The notes under the pieces are model-generated. The model made no database searches and was not told the origin of the DNA. It was given only the letters and a program-made list of their open reading frames with translations. Shown piece after piece: positions 9,501 through 18,030 of a stretch of 64,000 bases of DNA. The translations under genes were made by a program, and so were the position numbers. This DNA is from JANWZL01 sp041640815. GTDB taxonomy: Bacteria > Pseudomonadota > Gammaproteobacteria > Burkholderiales > Thiobacillaceae. The stretch covers positions 3,007 to 67,006 of the forward strand of contig JBEPZO010000006.1 in assembly GCA_041640815.1 (NCBI GenBank). Direction: 5' to 3'. Each line of letters begins with the position of its first letter. The stretch's first letter is position 1.

Positions 9501-10461
9501 CGGTCGAGCCCTCGTCGCGGATCTCACCGCCAGCGCCCGTGGCAGCGCCGGGAAAGGGGGAGATGGCGGTGGGGTGGTTGTGCGTCTCCACCTTCATCAA
9601 GATGTGGGTCGGTTCCAGGTGGAAGCGATAAATCCCGTCCGCACCCGGGTAGAAGCGGTCGATGTCACGGCCGGCGATGACGGCGGCGTTGTCGGCATAG
9701 GCTAAGAGCGTGCCTTGCGGCCGCACGGCGTGGGTGTGGCGGATCATACCGAACAGGCTCTCCGGTTGCGGCTGGCCATCGATCACCCAGGCGGCGTTGA
9801 AAATCTTGTGCCGGCAGTGCTCGGAGTTTGCCTGCGCGAACATCATCAGCTCCACGTCCGTGGGGTTGCGGCCGGCGCGGCTGAAGTGCGCCAGCAGGTA
9901 ATCGATTTCGTCCGGCGACAGGGCGAGCCCCCACTCGGCGTTGGCGCGTTCCAGGGCGGCGCGGCCGCCGTGCAGGATGTCCACTATGGCGAGCGGCTGC
10001 GGCTCGATGTGCTGGAACAGCCGCGCCGCCTCGCGCTCGTCGGTGAGCACGCTTTCGGTCATGCGGTCGTGCAGGTAGGGCAGCGCCGCCGTGAGGGTCT
10101 TGGCATCCAGCCGCGCCCATCGCCGCCCGCCCAGGCGCCAGGCTACCCCACGCTCGATGCGCCGCACGGCGCTGAGCCCACAATTGCGGGCGATGTCCGT
10201 CGCCTTGGACGACCACGGCGACACCGTGCCGAGCCGCGGGGTCACCAACAGCGCCTGGGCAGCGGGCTCATGGCGCTCGGCCTGCAACAGCTCGGCAAGG
10301 AATTCGCCCTCCGCCGCGGAAAGCGTTTGGCCAAGCTCGACGAAATAGCGGAATTCGGCCTCGGCATGGTAAACCCCCAGCGGCCGCAGGCGCTCGAGCA
10401 ACTTGGCGATGCGAAACTCGGATAGGGCGGTCGCGCCCTTGAGAAACAGAATATTCGACAT
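6523..10461 (-). CDS. purL: Phosphoribosylformylglycinamidine synthase
   Basis: PurL converts FGAR, glutamine and ATP to FGAM in purine synthesis. The 1312-residue chain is the large single-polypeptide form: an N-terminal PurS-like part, two PurM-like halves with the ATP signature GAGGEIRDEGSTGRGAKPKA, and a C-terminal class I glutaminase. The glutaminase nucleophile is in GVCNGCQ (about residue 1155) and the His/Glu pair is in MPHPER near the end. The ATG at 10461 (MSNILFLKGATALS) matches known PurL starts; the in-frame codons upstream to 10650 are not homologous. The gene is monocistronic and divergent from lysS. Confidence 0.97.
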   Translation of the reverse strand: MSNILFLKGATALSEFRIAKLLERLRPLGVYHAEAEFRYFVELGQTLSAAEGEFLAELLQAERHEPAAQALLVTPRLGTVSPWSSKATDIARNCGLSAVRRIERGVAWRLGGRRWARLDAKTLTAALPYLHDRMTESVLTDEREAARLFQHIEPQPLAIVDILHGGRAALERANAEWGLALSPDEIDYLLAHFSRAGRNPTDVELMMFAQANSEHCRHKIFNAAWVIDGQPQPESLFGMIRHTHAVRPQGTLLAYADNAAVIAGRDIDRFYPGADGIYRFHLEPTHILMKVETHNHPTAISPFPGAATGAGGEIRDEGSTGRGAKPKAGLTGFSVSNLRIPGWEQPWEVEYGRPERIVSSLTIMLEGPIGAAAFNNEFGRPNLAGYFRSFELRTPDGQVRGYHKPIMLAGGIGNIREDHVHKRSFPPGTLFIQLGGPGLKIGLGGGAASSLTAGANAEALDFDSVQRGNPEMQRRAQEVIDRCWQLGPDNPILSIHDVGAGGLSNALPELAHGAGLGGRFELRDIPSEEPGMSPREIWCNEAQERYVLAIAPENLARFAALCARERCPFAVVGQASDDGRLVVTDRHFGNTPVDMEMAALLGKPPRLTRQARHISRKLRPFTAEGLDLAEACYRVLRHPTVAAKTFLITIGDRTVGGYTARDQMVGPWQMPVADCAVTTLGYATYAGEAMAIGERSPLALIDPAASGRMAVAEAVMNLAAARVARIEDIRLSANWMVAAGHPGEDAGLYDTVRAVAKELCPALGISIPVGKDSMSMRTTWQEGGVEKAVVAPLSLIVSAFAPTPDARATLTPQLRTDCGETDLVFIDLGAGRNRLGGSILAQVYNELGDVCPDVDEPQRLKDFFAVIQRLNAEGRILAYHDRSDGGLFVTLCEMAFAGHTGIDIDVDELRYHRWHEDIRLDVKDAPEPRAPYTSRLLGILFNEELGAVLQVRRADTAAVMQAFIDAGLRDAFFVIGGLNRLDRIRILREGKPVFEAARVDLLAAWWETSWRMQRLRDNPACADQEYAAVRARRDPGLHVRLTFDPAEDIAAPYVSKSSARPRVAILREQGVNGQVEMAAAFHRAGFEAHDVHMSDILSGRVSLKDYKGLAACGGFSYGDVLGAGGGWAASILHNARARDEFEAFFHRSDTFALGVCNGCQMMSRLSSIIPGAEDWPRFERNLSEQFEARFVMVEVPENPSILFAGMAGSRMPIVVAHGEGRAVFASEAQRKRALTCLRYVDNRGRATERYPFNPNGSPRGITGVTTADGRFTIMMPHPERVFRAIQHSWRPDDWGEDGPWLRLFRNARVWLG

Positions 10462-10765
10462 GGGTAGTGCGCTGGCGTGAGGACGATCGATTCTAACCGA
10501 TGGCCGTCTGTCAGCCGTGCCTTGCCGCGGCCACAGGGTCGGCCAGGATAACCCCGTCGCTACCACCGCAGCGCGCGCAACGAGCCCTCTGCCGCGAGCT
10601 GGCGGCGAAAGCGCTCTACAGTCGGCCGAAGGTCCTGCGGCCGAAGACAAGCGGCGTCAACCCCGCCGCTATCCAGGGTCTTCGCTCGGCCGTTACAATC
10701 CATACCCTGCCGCCAAGGGCAGACGCGCCCGCGGCCACCATTGCGATCAGACGACAACCGCTCCC

Positions 10766-12271
10766 ATGTCCGACACACGTCCTACCCAAGCTCCCGACGA
10801 CAACCAGATCATTGCCGAGCGCCGCGCCAAGCTCGCCGAGCTGCGGCGCTTAGGTCCCGCCTACCCGAACGATTTCGAGCGCCGCGATCTGGCCGGCGAC
10901 CTACACGCCGCCCATGGCCACAAGAGCCGGGAGGAGCTGGAGGCCGCCGCCATCCCCGTGCAGCTCGCCGGGCGCATGATGCTCAAGCGCGTCATGGGCA
11001 AAGCGAGCTTTGCCACCCTGCAGGACATGAGCGGACGGCTGCAGGTCTACATCTCCAACGAAGGGGTTGGTGCCGAGGCGCACGAGGCGTTCAAGCGCTG
11101 GGACCTGGGCGATATCCTCGGCGTCTGGGGCACGCTATTCAAGACCAAGGTGGGCGAGCTCACCGTGCACGCCACCGGCATCCGCCTGCTGACCAAGTGC
11201 CTGCGCCCGCTGCCGGAGAAATTCCACGGTTTGACCGATACCGAGCAGAGGTACCGCCAGCGCTACCTCGACCTGATCACCAACGAGGTCAGCCGCCAGA
11301 CCTTCATCCGCCGCTCGAAGATCGTGCAGACGCTACGCGAGTTCATGACCAGCAAGGGCTTCCTCGAGGTGGAGACCCCCATGATGCAGCCCATTCCAGG
11401 GGGGGCGACGGCGAGGCCGTTCGTCACCTATCACAACGCGCTCGATATGCCGCTTTATCTGCGCATCGCGCCGGAGCTGTATCTGAAGCGCCTGGTGGTG
11501 GGGGGCTTCGAGAAGGTGTTCGAGATCAACCGCAACTTCCGCAACGAGGGGCTGTCCACGCGGCACAACCCCGAGTTCACCATGATGGAGTTCTATGAGG
11601 CCTACCGCGATTACGTCTACTTGATGGATTTCGTCGAGGAGATGCTGCGTTTCGTCAGCCACGAGGTGTTGGGACACACCGCCGTGCCCTACCAGGGGCA
11701 CGTCATCAACCTCGCGCAGCCCTTTGCCCGCATGACCGCCGTCGAGGCGACCAGGCTGTACAACCCAGACCTCAAGGATGCCCCCCTCGACGACCCAGAT
11801 TTCCTGCGCACCGAGCTCAAACGCCGCGGCATCGCCTTCCGACCCAACGACGGCGTGGGGGGGCTACAGCTCACCTTGTTTGAGGAGACGACGGAAGACA
11901 AGCTCATCCAGCCCACCTTCATCATCGACTACCCGGCCGAGGTATCGCCGCTGGCGCGCGCCAGCGACAGCAACCCCGCCGTCACCGAGCGCTTCGAGCT
12001 CTACATCGCAGGGCGCGAGATCGCCAATGGCTTCTCCGAGCTCAACGATCCCGAGGACCAGGCCGAGCGCTTCATGGCCCAGGTGCGCGCCAAAGAGGCT
12101 GGCGATGAGGAGGCCATGTATTACGACGCCGACTACATTCGCGCCCTCGAGTATGGGCTCCCCCCCACCGCGGGCTGCGGCATCGGCATCGACCGTCTGG
12201 TGATGCTGCTCACCGACGCGGCCAGCATCCGCGACGTCATCCTCTTTCCGCACCTTCGGCCGGAAGACTGA
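10766..12271 (+). CDS. lysS: Lysine--tRNA ligase, class II
   Basis: LysS charges tRNA-Lys. The 501-residue product has an N-terminal OB-fold anticodon domain (about residues 55-165) and a class II catalytic core with motif 2 (FEINRNFRNEG) and motif 3 (GCGIGIDRLVMLL). The start MSDTRPTQAPDDNQ at 10766 is chosen because homologues begin just before an ENQ/DNQ-IAERR segment; upstream in-frame sequence is not conserved. moxR follows after 11 bp, so the genes may be co-transcribed. Confidence 0.97.
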   Translation: MSDTRPTQAPDDNQIIAERRAKLAELRRLGPAYPNDFERRDLAGDLHAAHGHKSREELEAAAIPVQLAGRMMLKRVMGKASFATLQDMSGRLQVYISNEGVGAEAHEAFKRWDLGDILGVWGTLFKTKVGELTVHATGIRLLTKCLRPLPEKFHGLTDTEQRYRQRYLDLITNEVSRQTFIRRSKIVQTLREFMTSKGFLEVETPMMQPIPGGATARPFVTYHNALDMPLYLRIAPELYLKRLVVGGFEKVFEINRNFRNEGLSTRHNPEFTMMEFYEAYRDYVYLMDFVEEMLRFVSHEVLGHTAVPYQGHVINLAQPFARMTAVEATRLYNPDLKDAPLDDPDFLRTELKRRGIAFRPNDGVGGLQLTLFEETTEDKLIQPTFIIDYPAEVSPLARASDSNPAVTERFELYIAGREIANGFSELNDPEDQAERFMAQVRAKEAGDEEAMYYDADYIRALEYGLPPTAGCGIGIDRLVMLLTDAASIRDVILFPHLRPED

Positions 12272-12282
12272 GCCGCACGCCC

Positions 12283-13218
12283 ATGGCCTTCTCGCCCATG
12301 CCGGACGAAGCGCCCCGCGCCCCCTTCGATCTGCTGCTCAAACAGCTGGAGTCGGTCGTGCTGGGCAAACCGAGACAGCTTCGCCTCGCCCTCGCCTGCC
12401 TACTGGCGCGCGGACACCTGTTGATCGAGGACCTCCCCGGCGTGGGCAAGACCACCCTCGCGCATGCCCTCGCCCACAGTTTGGGCCTCGAGTTCACCCG
12501 CATCCAGTTCACCAGCGACCTCATGCCGAGCGACATCCTCGGTTTCTCCGTTTACGACAAGGCAAGCGGCAGCTTCCGCTTTCAGCCCGGCCCGGTGTTC
12601 ACGCAAGTGGTGTTGGCCGACGAGATCAACCGTGCCACGCCCAAGACCCAAAGCGCGCTATTGGAGGCCATGGAAGAGGGCCAGGTCACGTTGGAGGGGG
12701 TGACGCGACGCCTGCCGGAGCCCTTTTTCGTCCTCGCGACACAGAACCCCCATACCCATGGCGGTGTCTATCCCTTGCCTGAATCACAGCTCGACCGCTT
12801 CCTCATGCGTCTGTCTCTGGGCTACCCCGATCCAGCCGCCGAACGCGCCCTGCTTGCCGGCGAGCACCGTCGCCCGCAGACCCTGGCAGCGGTGCTCACA
12901 CCGGCTGATCTCCTGTCGGCGCAGGCCGCCGTCGATCAGGTCCGCTTGGCCCCCGCCCTGCTCGACTATCTGCAGGCGCTCATCGCCTACACGCGCGCCA
13001 ACGGCCGTTTCCTGCACGGCTTGTCGCCGCGCGCCGGCCTCGGCGTGGCGCGCGCCGCGCGCGCCTGGGCCTGGCTGCATGACCGCGACTATGTCATTCC
13101 CGAGGACGTGCAGGCCATTTTCCCCTTTGTCGCTGGCCACCGCCTGCAGGACACCGAGGGTTTGAGCGGTGGCGAGGCAGCGGCAAACGGCGTGCTCGCG
13201 GCCGTGGCAATCCCGTAA
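12283..13218 (+). CDS. MoxR-family AAA+ ATPase
   Basis: This is a 311-residue AAA_3 ATPase. It has Walker A in EDLPGVGKTTLA (about residues 49-60), Walker B in VVLADEINRATPK, the sensor 1 segment LATQNP and a C-terminal lid domain. MoxR proteins act as chaperone-like ATPases on partner proteins with DUF58 or VWA domains. The next two genes (DUF58 protein and transglutaminase) form the usual conserved MoxR-DUF58-TgpA cluster, which is thought to act in cell-envelope homeostasis. The function here is inferred from that context. Confidence 0.92.
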   Translation: MAFSPMPDEAPRAPFDLLLKQLESVVLGKPRQLRLALACLLARGHLLIEDLPGVGKTTLAHALAHSLGLEFTRIQFTSDLMPSDILGFSVYDKASGSFRFQPGPVFTQVVLADEINRATPKTQSALLEAMEEGQVTLEGVTRRLPEPFFVLATQNPHTHGGVYPLPESQLDRFLMRLSLGYPDPAAERALLAGEHRRPQTLAAVLTPADLLSAQAAVDQVRLAPALLDYLQALIAYTRANGRFLHGLSPRAGLGVARAARAWAWLHDRDYVIPEDVQAIFPFVAGHRLQDTEGLSGGEAAANGVLAAVAIP

Positions 13219-13253
13219 GACGGCAAGCGGTCCCCAAAGACCCAAGCCGCGAC

Positions 13254-14270
13254 ATGCTGATCGCCCACCTCCCCCTCCACAACCGGCTCACGCGACGGCT
13301 GTTCGGCCTGCCGGCTGCAGATGCCCTGCCCCTGCGACTTACCGCTAGACGCATCTACATCCTGCCCACCCGCGCCGGGCTCATCTTCCTGGCCCTGTGG
13401 GTGGGAATGCTGTTGGGGTCGGTGAATTACGCCCTGGCCATGGGTTATCTCTACACCTTCCTGCTGCTCGGGCTTCTGCTCACCGCCCTATTCGCCACTT
13501 GGCGGAACCTCGCCGGGCTCAACTTGCTTGCGGTCGAATCCGAACCGGCCTTCGCCGGCGATGCCTTGCGCTTCACCTTCCGTCTGGCCAATCCCCACCG
13601 TCGCGTGCGGCTGGCCATCGGCGTGGCGGTCGACGGCGCCTCCACGGTGTTGGCCAGCGTCCCTGCCGCGGGGCAGGCCAGTGTCGTCCTGCGCCCCCTA
13701 GCGCGCAGCCGCGGTCGCCAGCCCTTGGGGGTGGTGCGCATCTATAGCGAATATCCCCTCGGCCTCTTTCACGCCTGGGCCCTGCTCAAGCTCAACATCG
13801 CTGGCATAGTCTGGCCACGTCCAGCAGGCAGCCATGCCCTGCCGCCGGACGCCGGCCGCGAGGCGAGCGCAGGCACCCATGCTGGCGGCGGCACGGAGGA
13901 CTTCGACGGCTTGCGCGCCTATGAACAGGGCATGCCCCCGGCCCGCATCGTCTGGAAATCGCTCGCCCGCCAGGGCGAGCCTTTGGCCAAGGCCTTCGTG
14001 ACCCCGCTTGCGCATGCGCTCTGGCTCGACTGGGAGGTACTCGCCGGCCTACCGCCAGAGGCGCGCCTATCGCAACTCGCGCGCTGGGTCCTGGCCGCGG
14101 ACCGCACGGGCAAGCCCTATGGATTGCGCCTACCCGGCCAATGCATCGCACCCGGCACGGGCCTTGCCCACCGCCACCGCTGCTTGAACGCCCTGGCCCT
14201 CATGCCGCCCTCCCATGCAGAGGACGCTAAAAGCAAGCGGGCAACGCATGGCAAACCGGAAAGGGCTTAA
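13254..14270 (+). CDS. DUF58 domain membrane protein
   Basis: The 338-residue protein has two hydrophobic segments near residues 43-80 followed by a soluble region with the DUF58 signature (GGGTEDFDGLRAYEQGMPP, then IVWKSLARQGEPLAK). DUF58 proteins accompany MoxR ATPases and resemble VWA-type adaptor proteins. The stop overlaps the start of the next gene by 56 bp, which indicates tight translational coupling. It sits in the middle of the moxR-DUF58-tgpA operon. Confidence 0.88.
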   Translation: MLIAHLPLHNRLTRRLFGLPAADALPLRLTARRIYILPTRAGLIFLALWVGMLLGSVNYALAMGYLYTFLLLGLLLTALFATWRNLAGLNLLAVESEPAFAGDALRFTFRLANPHRRVRLAIGVAVDGASTVLASVPAAGQASVVLRPLARSRGRQPLGVVRIYSEYPLGLFHAWALLKLNIAGIVWPRPAGSHALPPDAGREASAGTHAGGGTEDFDGLRAYEQGMPPARIVWKSLARQGEPLAKAFVTPLAHALWLDWEVLAGLPPEARLSQLARWVLAADRTGKPYGLRLPGQCIAPGTGLAHRHRCLNALALMPPSHAEDAKSKRATHGKPERA

Positions 14271-16251
14271 ACAGCGTTCGGCAGCGGACAACCCCGCCAC
14301 CAGCGTCTCAAGGCGGGCAGTGAAAGCGGCAAGCGCCGCCTCGCTCTGGCTGCTGCCACCGTTGCTCGCCAGCTTGCCGCATGCGGCCCATCTCCCCCTC
14401 TGGTTGAGCTTCGTCTGTGGCCTGCTCTGGCTGTGGCGGCTCGGCCTGACCTTAAGCGGCAGACCCATGCCTGGGAAGTGGGTGCGGGTCGGCTTGGCCC
14501 TGGCAGCGGTAGCGGTGGTGATCGCCCAGTTCGGCCTGCTCATCGGCCGCAACGCGGGCGTGCCCTTACTCGTGCTGCTCATGTTCGTCAAACTGCTGGA
14601 GACCGACACCGCCCGCCACCAGCGCTTCGTGTTGCTGCTCACTTATTTCGTCGCCTTGAGCGTGTTTCTGTACGACCAGTCGCTGGCGATGACCGTCTAT
14701 CTGTTCGCCGTGACCTGGTTGACAACGGCTGCGCTGGTCCAACTGCAGCAACCCACGCCTGTCGCTGCCGCATCGCCGCTGCTCACTGCCGCCCGGCTAC
14801 TGCTCGCCGGCGCCCCGCTCGCCGTGGCCCTGTTCCTGTTCTTCCCCCGCTTGCAAGGCCCATTGTGGCTGCTGCCGAGCGGGGAGCTGGCGGGCCACAC
14901 CGGACTGTCCGACAGCATGCAGCCAGGGGACATCAGCCGTCTGATCCTCTCGGGCGAGATCGCCTTTCGCGCGCACTTTCACCACCCACCCCCCGACCCG
15001 GCCACCCTCTACTGGCGGGGACCGGTGCTAAGCCGCTTCGACGGACGCATCTGGCGCACGATGGCTGATCAAGGCGAGATGCGTGTCAAGGCCGAGGCAA
15101 TGGGCGCCCCCGTGCGCTATACCCTGACCGTGGAGCCGCACGCGCGCACCTGGCTGTTTAGCCTGGGTCTGCCGACCACCTTGCCCGAGGGCACGCGCCT
15201 TGCAGCCGGCATGCAGCTGCTAAGCCAGCGCCCATTGACCGAGCGACGACGTTTCGAGCTTGAAAGCTCCCCTCGCTATCGGCTCCAGGCAAGCGCACAA
15301 GAGCTGCGTGAGGCCTTGGAGTTGCCAGCCGGCCTCAACCCGCAAGCGCGCGCCATGGCCGCAGATTGGCGCCGCGCCGAGCCTGATGCCCGCCGACTGC
15401 TCATGCGCGGGCTTCAGTTGTTCCGCACGGGCTTCGTTTACACCTTGACCCCACCGCCGCTCGGGCTACACAGCGTGGACGACTTCCTTTTCACCACGCG
15501 GCAAGGATTTTGCGAACACTATGCCGCCGCCTTCGTTTTCCTCATGCGCGCCGCCGGCATACCAGCGCGCGTGGTCACCGGCTATCTCGGCGGCGAGCGC
15601 AACCCGGTCGATGGGCACATCGTGGTGCGGCAATCCGACGCGCACGCCTGGGCCGAGGTCTGGCTTGACGCGGCTGGCTGGGTCCAGGTCGATCCAACCG
15701 CCAGCGTGGCGCCGACACGGGTGCAGCGTGGGCTCGCCGCCGCCCTGCCGGCAACCGAGATGCCCGCCGTGCTGGCCGATCTACAGCGGCCTTGGTTACG
15801 TCGGATCCGACACGCATGGGAGGCGCTCAACAACGGCTGGAACCAATGGATATTGGGTTACAATCTCGAGCGTCAGCTAAACTTGTTGGCGGCGATCAGT
15901 CCCCACTTGTCCGGGCGGGGTTGGCAGCTCACCGTCGCCAGCCTGCTGTTAACATTGGCGCTAATGGCCTGGCTCGCCTGGCAGGGCAGTTCGAGCCGCG
16001 CGCCAGACGAGGCTGCGCGTCTTTTCGCCCGCTTCAGCGCGCGCCTCAAGCGTTTTGGCATCGAGCGCATGGCCGCGGAAGGCACACGGGCCTTCGCCCG
16101 CCGTGTGGCTGCGCAACGCCCTGACCTGGCGCCATGGGTGACTGAGGTCAGCGCGCTGTACGAACAGGCCCGCTATGCTGGCGATGCGCGCGCTTTGGCG
16201 AGTTTAGCTAAGGCCGTGAGCCGGCCTGTAAGACGTAAATTAGGGGGTTAA
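14215..16251 (+). CDS. tgpA: DUF3488/transglutaminase membrane protein (TgpA-like)
   Basis: The 678-residue protein starts with a multi-spanning DUF3488 region (about residues 40-200, five to six hydrophobic segments). A periplasmic transglutaminase-like domain and a final membrane helix (about residues 570-590) follow. The catalytic triad is visible as Cys in TTRQGFCEHYA, His in SDAHAWAEVW and Asp in VQVDPTASVAP. Pseudomonas TgpA of the same architecture is essential and envelope-linked. The start at 14215 overlaps the DUF58 gene; MANRKGLKQ at 14248 is an alternative. This closes the three-gene cluster. Confidence 0.9.
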   Translation: MQRTLKASGQRMANRKGLKQRSAADNPATSVSRRAVKAASAASLWLLPPLLASLPHAAHLPLWLSFVCGLLWLWRLGLTLSGRPMPGKWVRVGLALAAVAVVIAQFGLLIGRNAGVPLLVLLMFVKLLETDTARHQRFVLLLTYFVALSVFLYDQSLAMTVYLFAVTWLTTAALVQLQQPTPVAAASPLLTAARLLLAGAPLAVALFLFFPRLQGPLWLLPSGELAGHTGLSDSMQPGDISRLILSGEIAFRAHFHHPPPDPATLYWRGPVLSRFDGRIWRTMADQGEMRVKAEAMGAPVRYTLTVEPHARTWLFSLGLPTTLPEGTRLAAGMQLLSQRPLTERRRFELESSPRYRLQASAQELREALELPAGLNPQARAMAADWRRAEPDARRLLMRGLQLFRTGFVYTLTPPPLGLHSVDDFLFTTRQGFCEHYAAAFVFLMRAAGIPARVVTGYLGGERNPVDGHIVVRQSDAHAWAEVWLDAAGWVQVDPTASVAPTRVQRGLAAALPATEMPAVLADLQRPWLRRIRHAWEALNNGWNQWILGYNLERQLNLLAAISPHLSGRGWQLTVASLLLTLALMAWLAWQGSSSRAPDEAARLFARFSARLKRFGIERMAAEGTRAFARRVAAQRPDLAPWVTEVSALYEQARYAGDARALASLAKAVSRPVRRKLGG

Positions 16252-16367
16252 GCGTGGATGGCCCCTGTGTCCCAGACCGTTTTTTGTGGAAACCGTACCC
16301 CTTTTACACGAATTCACTGCCCGCCGCTTAGCGGGCGTTCCCTTTCATGGTGAGGTAACCTGAACGC

Positions 16368-16634
16368 ATGAGCACACAGCAACCAAGCAATCCACGTCAA
16401 CGGCTAAAAGCCCTACTCGCAATACCTGATAGCGAGCGCACCGAGGCCCAATGGGACGAACTCATCGAGCTTGAGATCGCCCTCGCCCCAGGTAATCGAG
16501 TGAACGCCTCGACGCCTGCCTCTCCACGGCGGTCACCGCGTGCCTCTTCCCAGGGCAAACCCACGAGTAACGGCTCAGGCAAAAAACCGTTCAGAAGATT
16601 CCCTAAACGCTTATCCAAGGCGCGCACCACCTGA
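16368..16634 (+). CDS. Small basic hypothetical protein
   Basis: The 88-residue product begins with a soluble helical segment rich in charged residues (PRQRLKALLAIPDSERTEAQ then WDELIELEIALAPGN) and ends in a Ser/Pro/Lys/Arg-rich tail likely to be disordered. I do not recognise a named family, though short proteins with a LLAIPDSxRT-type N-terminus seem familiar. A GTGAGG sequence lies upstream, 13 bases before the ATG. An imperfect GC hairpin (16319-16336) precedes it. It stands alone between tgpA and nikR. Confidence 0.55.
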   Translation: MSTQQPSNPRQRLKALLAIPDSERTEAQWDELIELEIALAPGNRVNASTPASPRRSPRASSQGKPTSNGSGKKPFRRFPKRLSKARTT

Positions 16635-16843
16635 AGCACGCGCCGAACAGACGCTTGACAACCTCTGCCATTTCTGGCTAGGCAGCCTATCGGTGTTGAG
16701 GCACTAGGCATACAAAAGACCAAGAAAAGCGTGCACATGCCCTCCTATTGCAGTCATGTAGATCGCGTTTGGCGTGCACAAAGCGCTATCCGCTATACGG
16801 CGGAAGCATAGCGCTCGGCCGTTCGACTCATACCCATCGCCGC

Positions 16844-17287
16844 ATGCACCGCATCACCATCTCCCTCGACGAAGCGCTGGCCTTGGCCTTCGATGCCCTG
16901 ATCCGCAGCCGTGGCTACACCAACCGCTCCGAGGCGATCCGGGACCTGCTGCGTCATGAACTGGAACACACCCGCCTGCTGCGCGAGGAGGCGCCCTACT
17001 GCGTGGCCAGCCTGTCCTATGTATACAACCACCACGAGCGCCGGCTGGCCGAGCGCCTGACCGCGCAGCAGCACCATGCCCACGAGCTGGTGGTGTCCAG
17101 CATGCACGTCCACCTGGACCATGACCACTGCCTGGAGACGGTCATCCTGCGCGGCCCCACTTCGGAGGTGCGCCGCTTCGCCGATACCCTGAGTGCTGAG
17201 CGCGGTGTGCGCCACGGCCAGCTCAACCTCATCCCGGTCGACGCGGAGGCCGTCCACCCCCACAGCCACAGTCGGCCAAAGCGCTGA
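16844..17287 (+). CDS. nikR: Nickel-responsive transcriptional regulator NikR
   Basis: NikR is a ribbon-helix-helix repressor that shuts off nickel uptake when nickel is bound. The 147-residue product has the RHH DNA-binding part at residues 1-45 (MHRITISLDEALALAFD, TNRSEAIRDLLR) and an ACT-type metal domain. High-affinity nickel ligands are visible as His88 and His90 in MHVHLDHDHC, Cys96, and a His from QQHHAH (77-80). The tail is His-rich. The start at 16844 matches the family; 32 in-frame upstream codons are not conserved. It is immediately upstream of a nickel transporter operon, which it probably controls. Confidence 0.92.
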   Translation: MHRITISLDEALALAFDALIRSRGYTNRSEAIRDLLRHELEHTRLLREEAPYCVASLSYVYNHHERRLAERLTAQQHHAHELVVSSMHVHLDHDHCLETVILRGPTSEVRRFADTLSAERGVRHGQLNLIPVDAEAVHPHSHSRPKR

Positions 17288-17349
17288 AACCGCTGCCAGC
17301 TCGACCGGCCCGATGGAGGTGACTCCGTGCGGGCAACAGGCAGGGATGC

Positions 17350-17402
17350 TTGTATCTGACAAAACGATATGAAATATTATGAAAGTGTATTTCTTCATAT
17401 CG
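17350..17402 (+). promoter_or_regulatory. Candidate promoter and NikR operator before the nickel transporter genes
   Basis: A perfect inverted repeat, CGATATGAA at 17365-17373 and TTCATATCG at 17394-17402, lies between nikR and the transporter genes. A shorter inner repeat, GAAATA...TATTTC, is nested within it. TTGTAT (17350-17355) and TATTAT (17375-17380) could be -35 and -10 boxes with 19-bp spacing, the latter overlapping the operator. E. coli NikR uses GTATGA-N16-TCATAC. The half-site ATATGA/TCATAT is similar but the spacer is longer (22), so assignment to NikR is inference. Confidence 0.45.
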
Positions 17403-17450
17403 TCATGTCGTCAGCCGCACCGCATCTCCACCACTTTGTCGGTTCCCCGC

Positions 17451-17876
17451 ATGCGTCTGCGCTTGCTCCTCCTTAGTGCCTTGCTCGCCTTCACCGCACA
17501 GGCTCACGACCTGCACTACACCGTCACCGCAGGCCAGGCGGTGGTGGTAAGGCTCTTCTATGCCGACGATACCCCCTTCGCCTTCGAGGGCTACGAGATC
17601 TATGCCGAGGGCGAAAGACTGCCCATCCAGGTCGGGCGTACCGATGCCCGGGGGCGCATCGCCTTCCTGCCGGAGCGGGCCGGCCGCTGGCGCATCAAGA
17701 CCGTGTCCGAAGACGGCCACGGACTCCTCTTCACCCTCACCACGGATGCCGCCGCCCACGTGGCCGGCAGCGACAAGCCCATCTATGAGCGCTACACCCG
17801 CATCGTTGTGGGTGTGGCCCTCATCCTGGGCCTATTCGGCGCCATGTCCCTCTTCCTAAGGCGGAGGAGACCATGA
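17451..17876 (+). CDS. NikL-like accessory component of nickel ECF transporter
   Basis: The 141-residue protein has a signal peptide (MRLRLLLLSALLAFTAQA), a periplasmic domain beginning HDLHYTV, and a C-terminal membrane helix (VGVALILGLFGAMSLFL) before RRRR. This matches the accessory periplasmic proteins (NikL or NikK type, DUF4198-like) that replace or supplement NikN in nickel CbiMQO systems. The mature N-terminal His-Asp-Leu-His could bind metal. I chose the ATG at 17451, which starts the signal peptide, rather than 17379. The stop overlaps the next start (ATGA). Confidence 0.7.
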   Translation: MRLRLLLLSALLAFTAQAHDLHYTVTAGQAVVVRLFYADDTPFAFEGYEIYAEGERLPIQVGRTDARGRIAFLPERAGRWRIKTVSEDGHGLLFTLTTDAAAHVAGSDKPIYERYTRIVVGVALILGLFGAMSLFLRRRRP

Positions 17877-18022
17877 ACCGCGCGACCCTGCTGCTCCTCA
17901 GCCTCGCCACCTCGCCCGCCCTGGCCCACCATGGCGTGGCCTCGCTGGGGGTGGCCAGCCTTGAGGGCCCAGGCGCGCCGGTGGAGACCTCGAGCGCCGC
18001 CACCCTGTCCATCCTGCTCTGA
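17873..18022 (+). CDS. Short secreted His-containing peptide, probably a truncated relic
   Basis: The ATG overlaps the previous stop (ATGA) and the frame encodes 49 residues. A signal-like N-terminus MNRATLLLLSLATSPALA is followed by HHGVASLGVASLEGPGAP and ends SAATLSILL. Longer proteins with an HHGVASLG..GLEGPGAP start occur, as I recall, next to cbiM-type genes in proteobacteria, so this looks like such a gene cut short by a frameshift or deletion. It could instead be a real small peptide, because the reading frame and coupling are intact. cbiM begins 9 bp downstream. Confidence 0.45.
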   Translation: MNRATLLLLSLATSPALAHHGVASLGVASLEGPGAPVETSSAATLSILL

Positions 18023-18030
18023 AGCCGCGC

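Noticed and set aside
8548..9705. 385-codon frame antisense to purL
   Set aside because: Shadow frame in high-GC DNA; purL is certain on the other strand.
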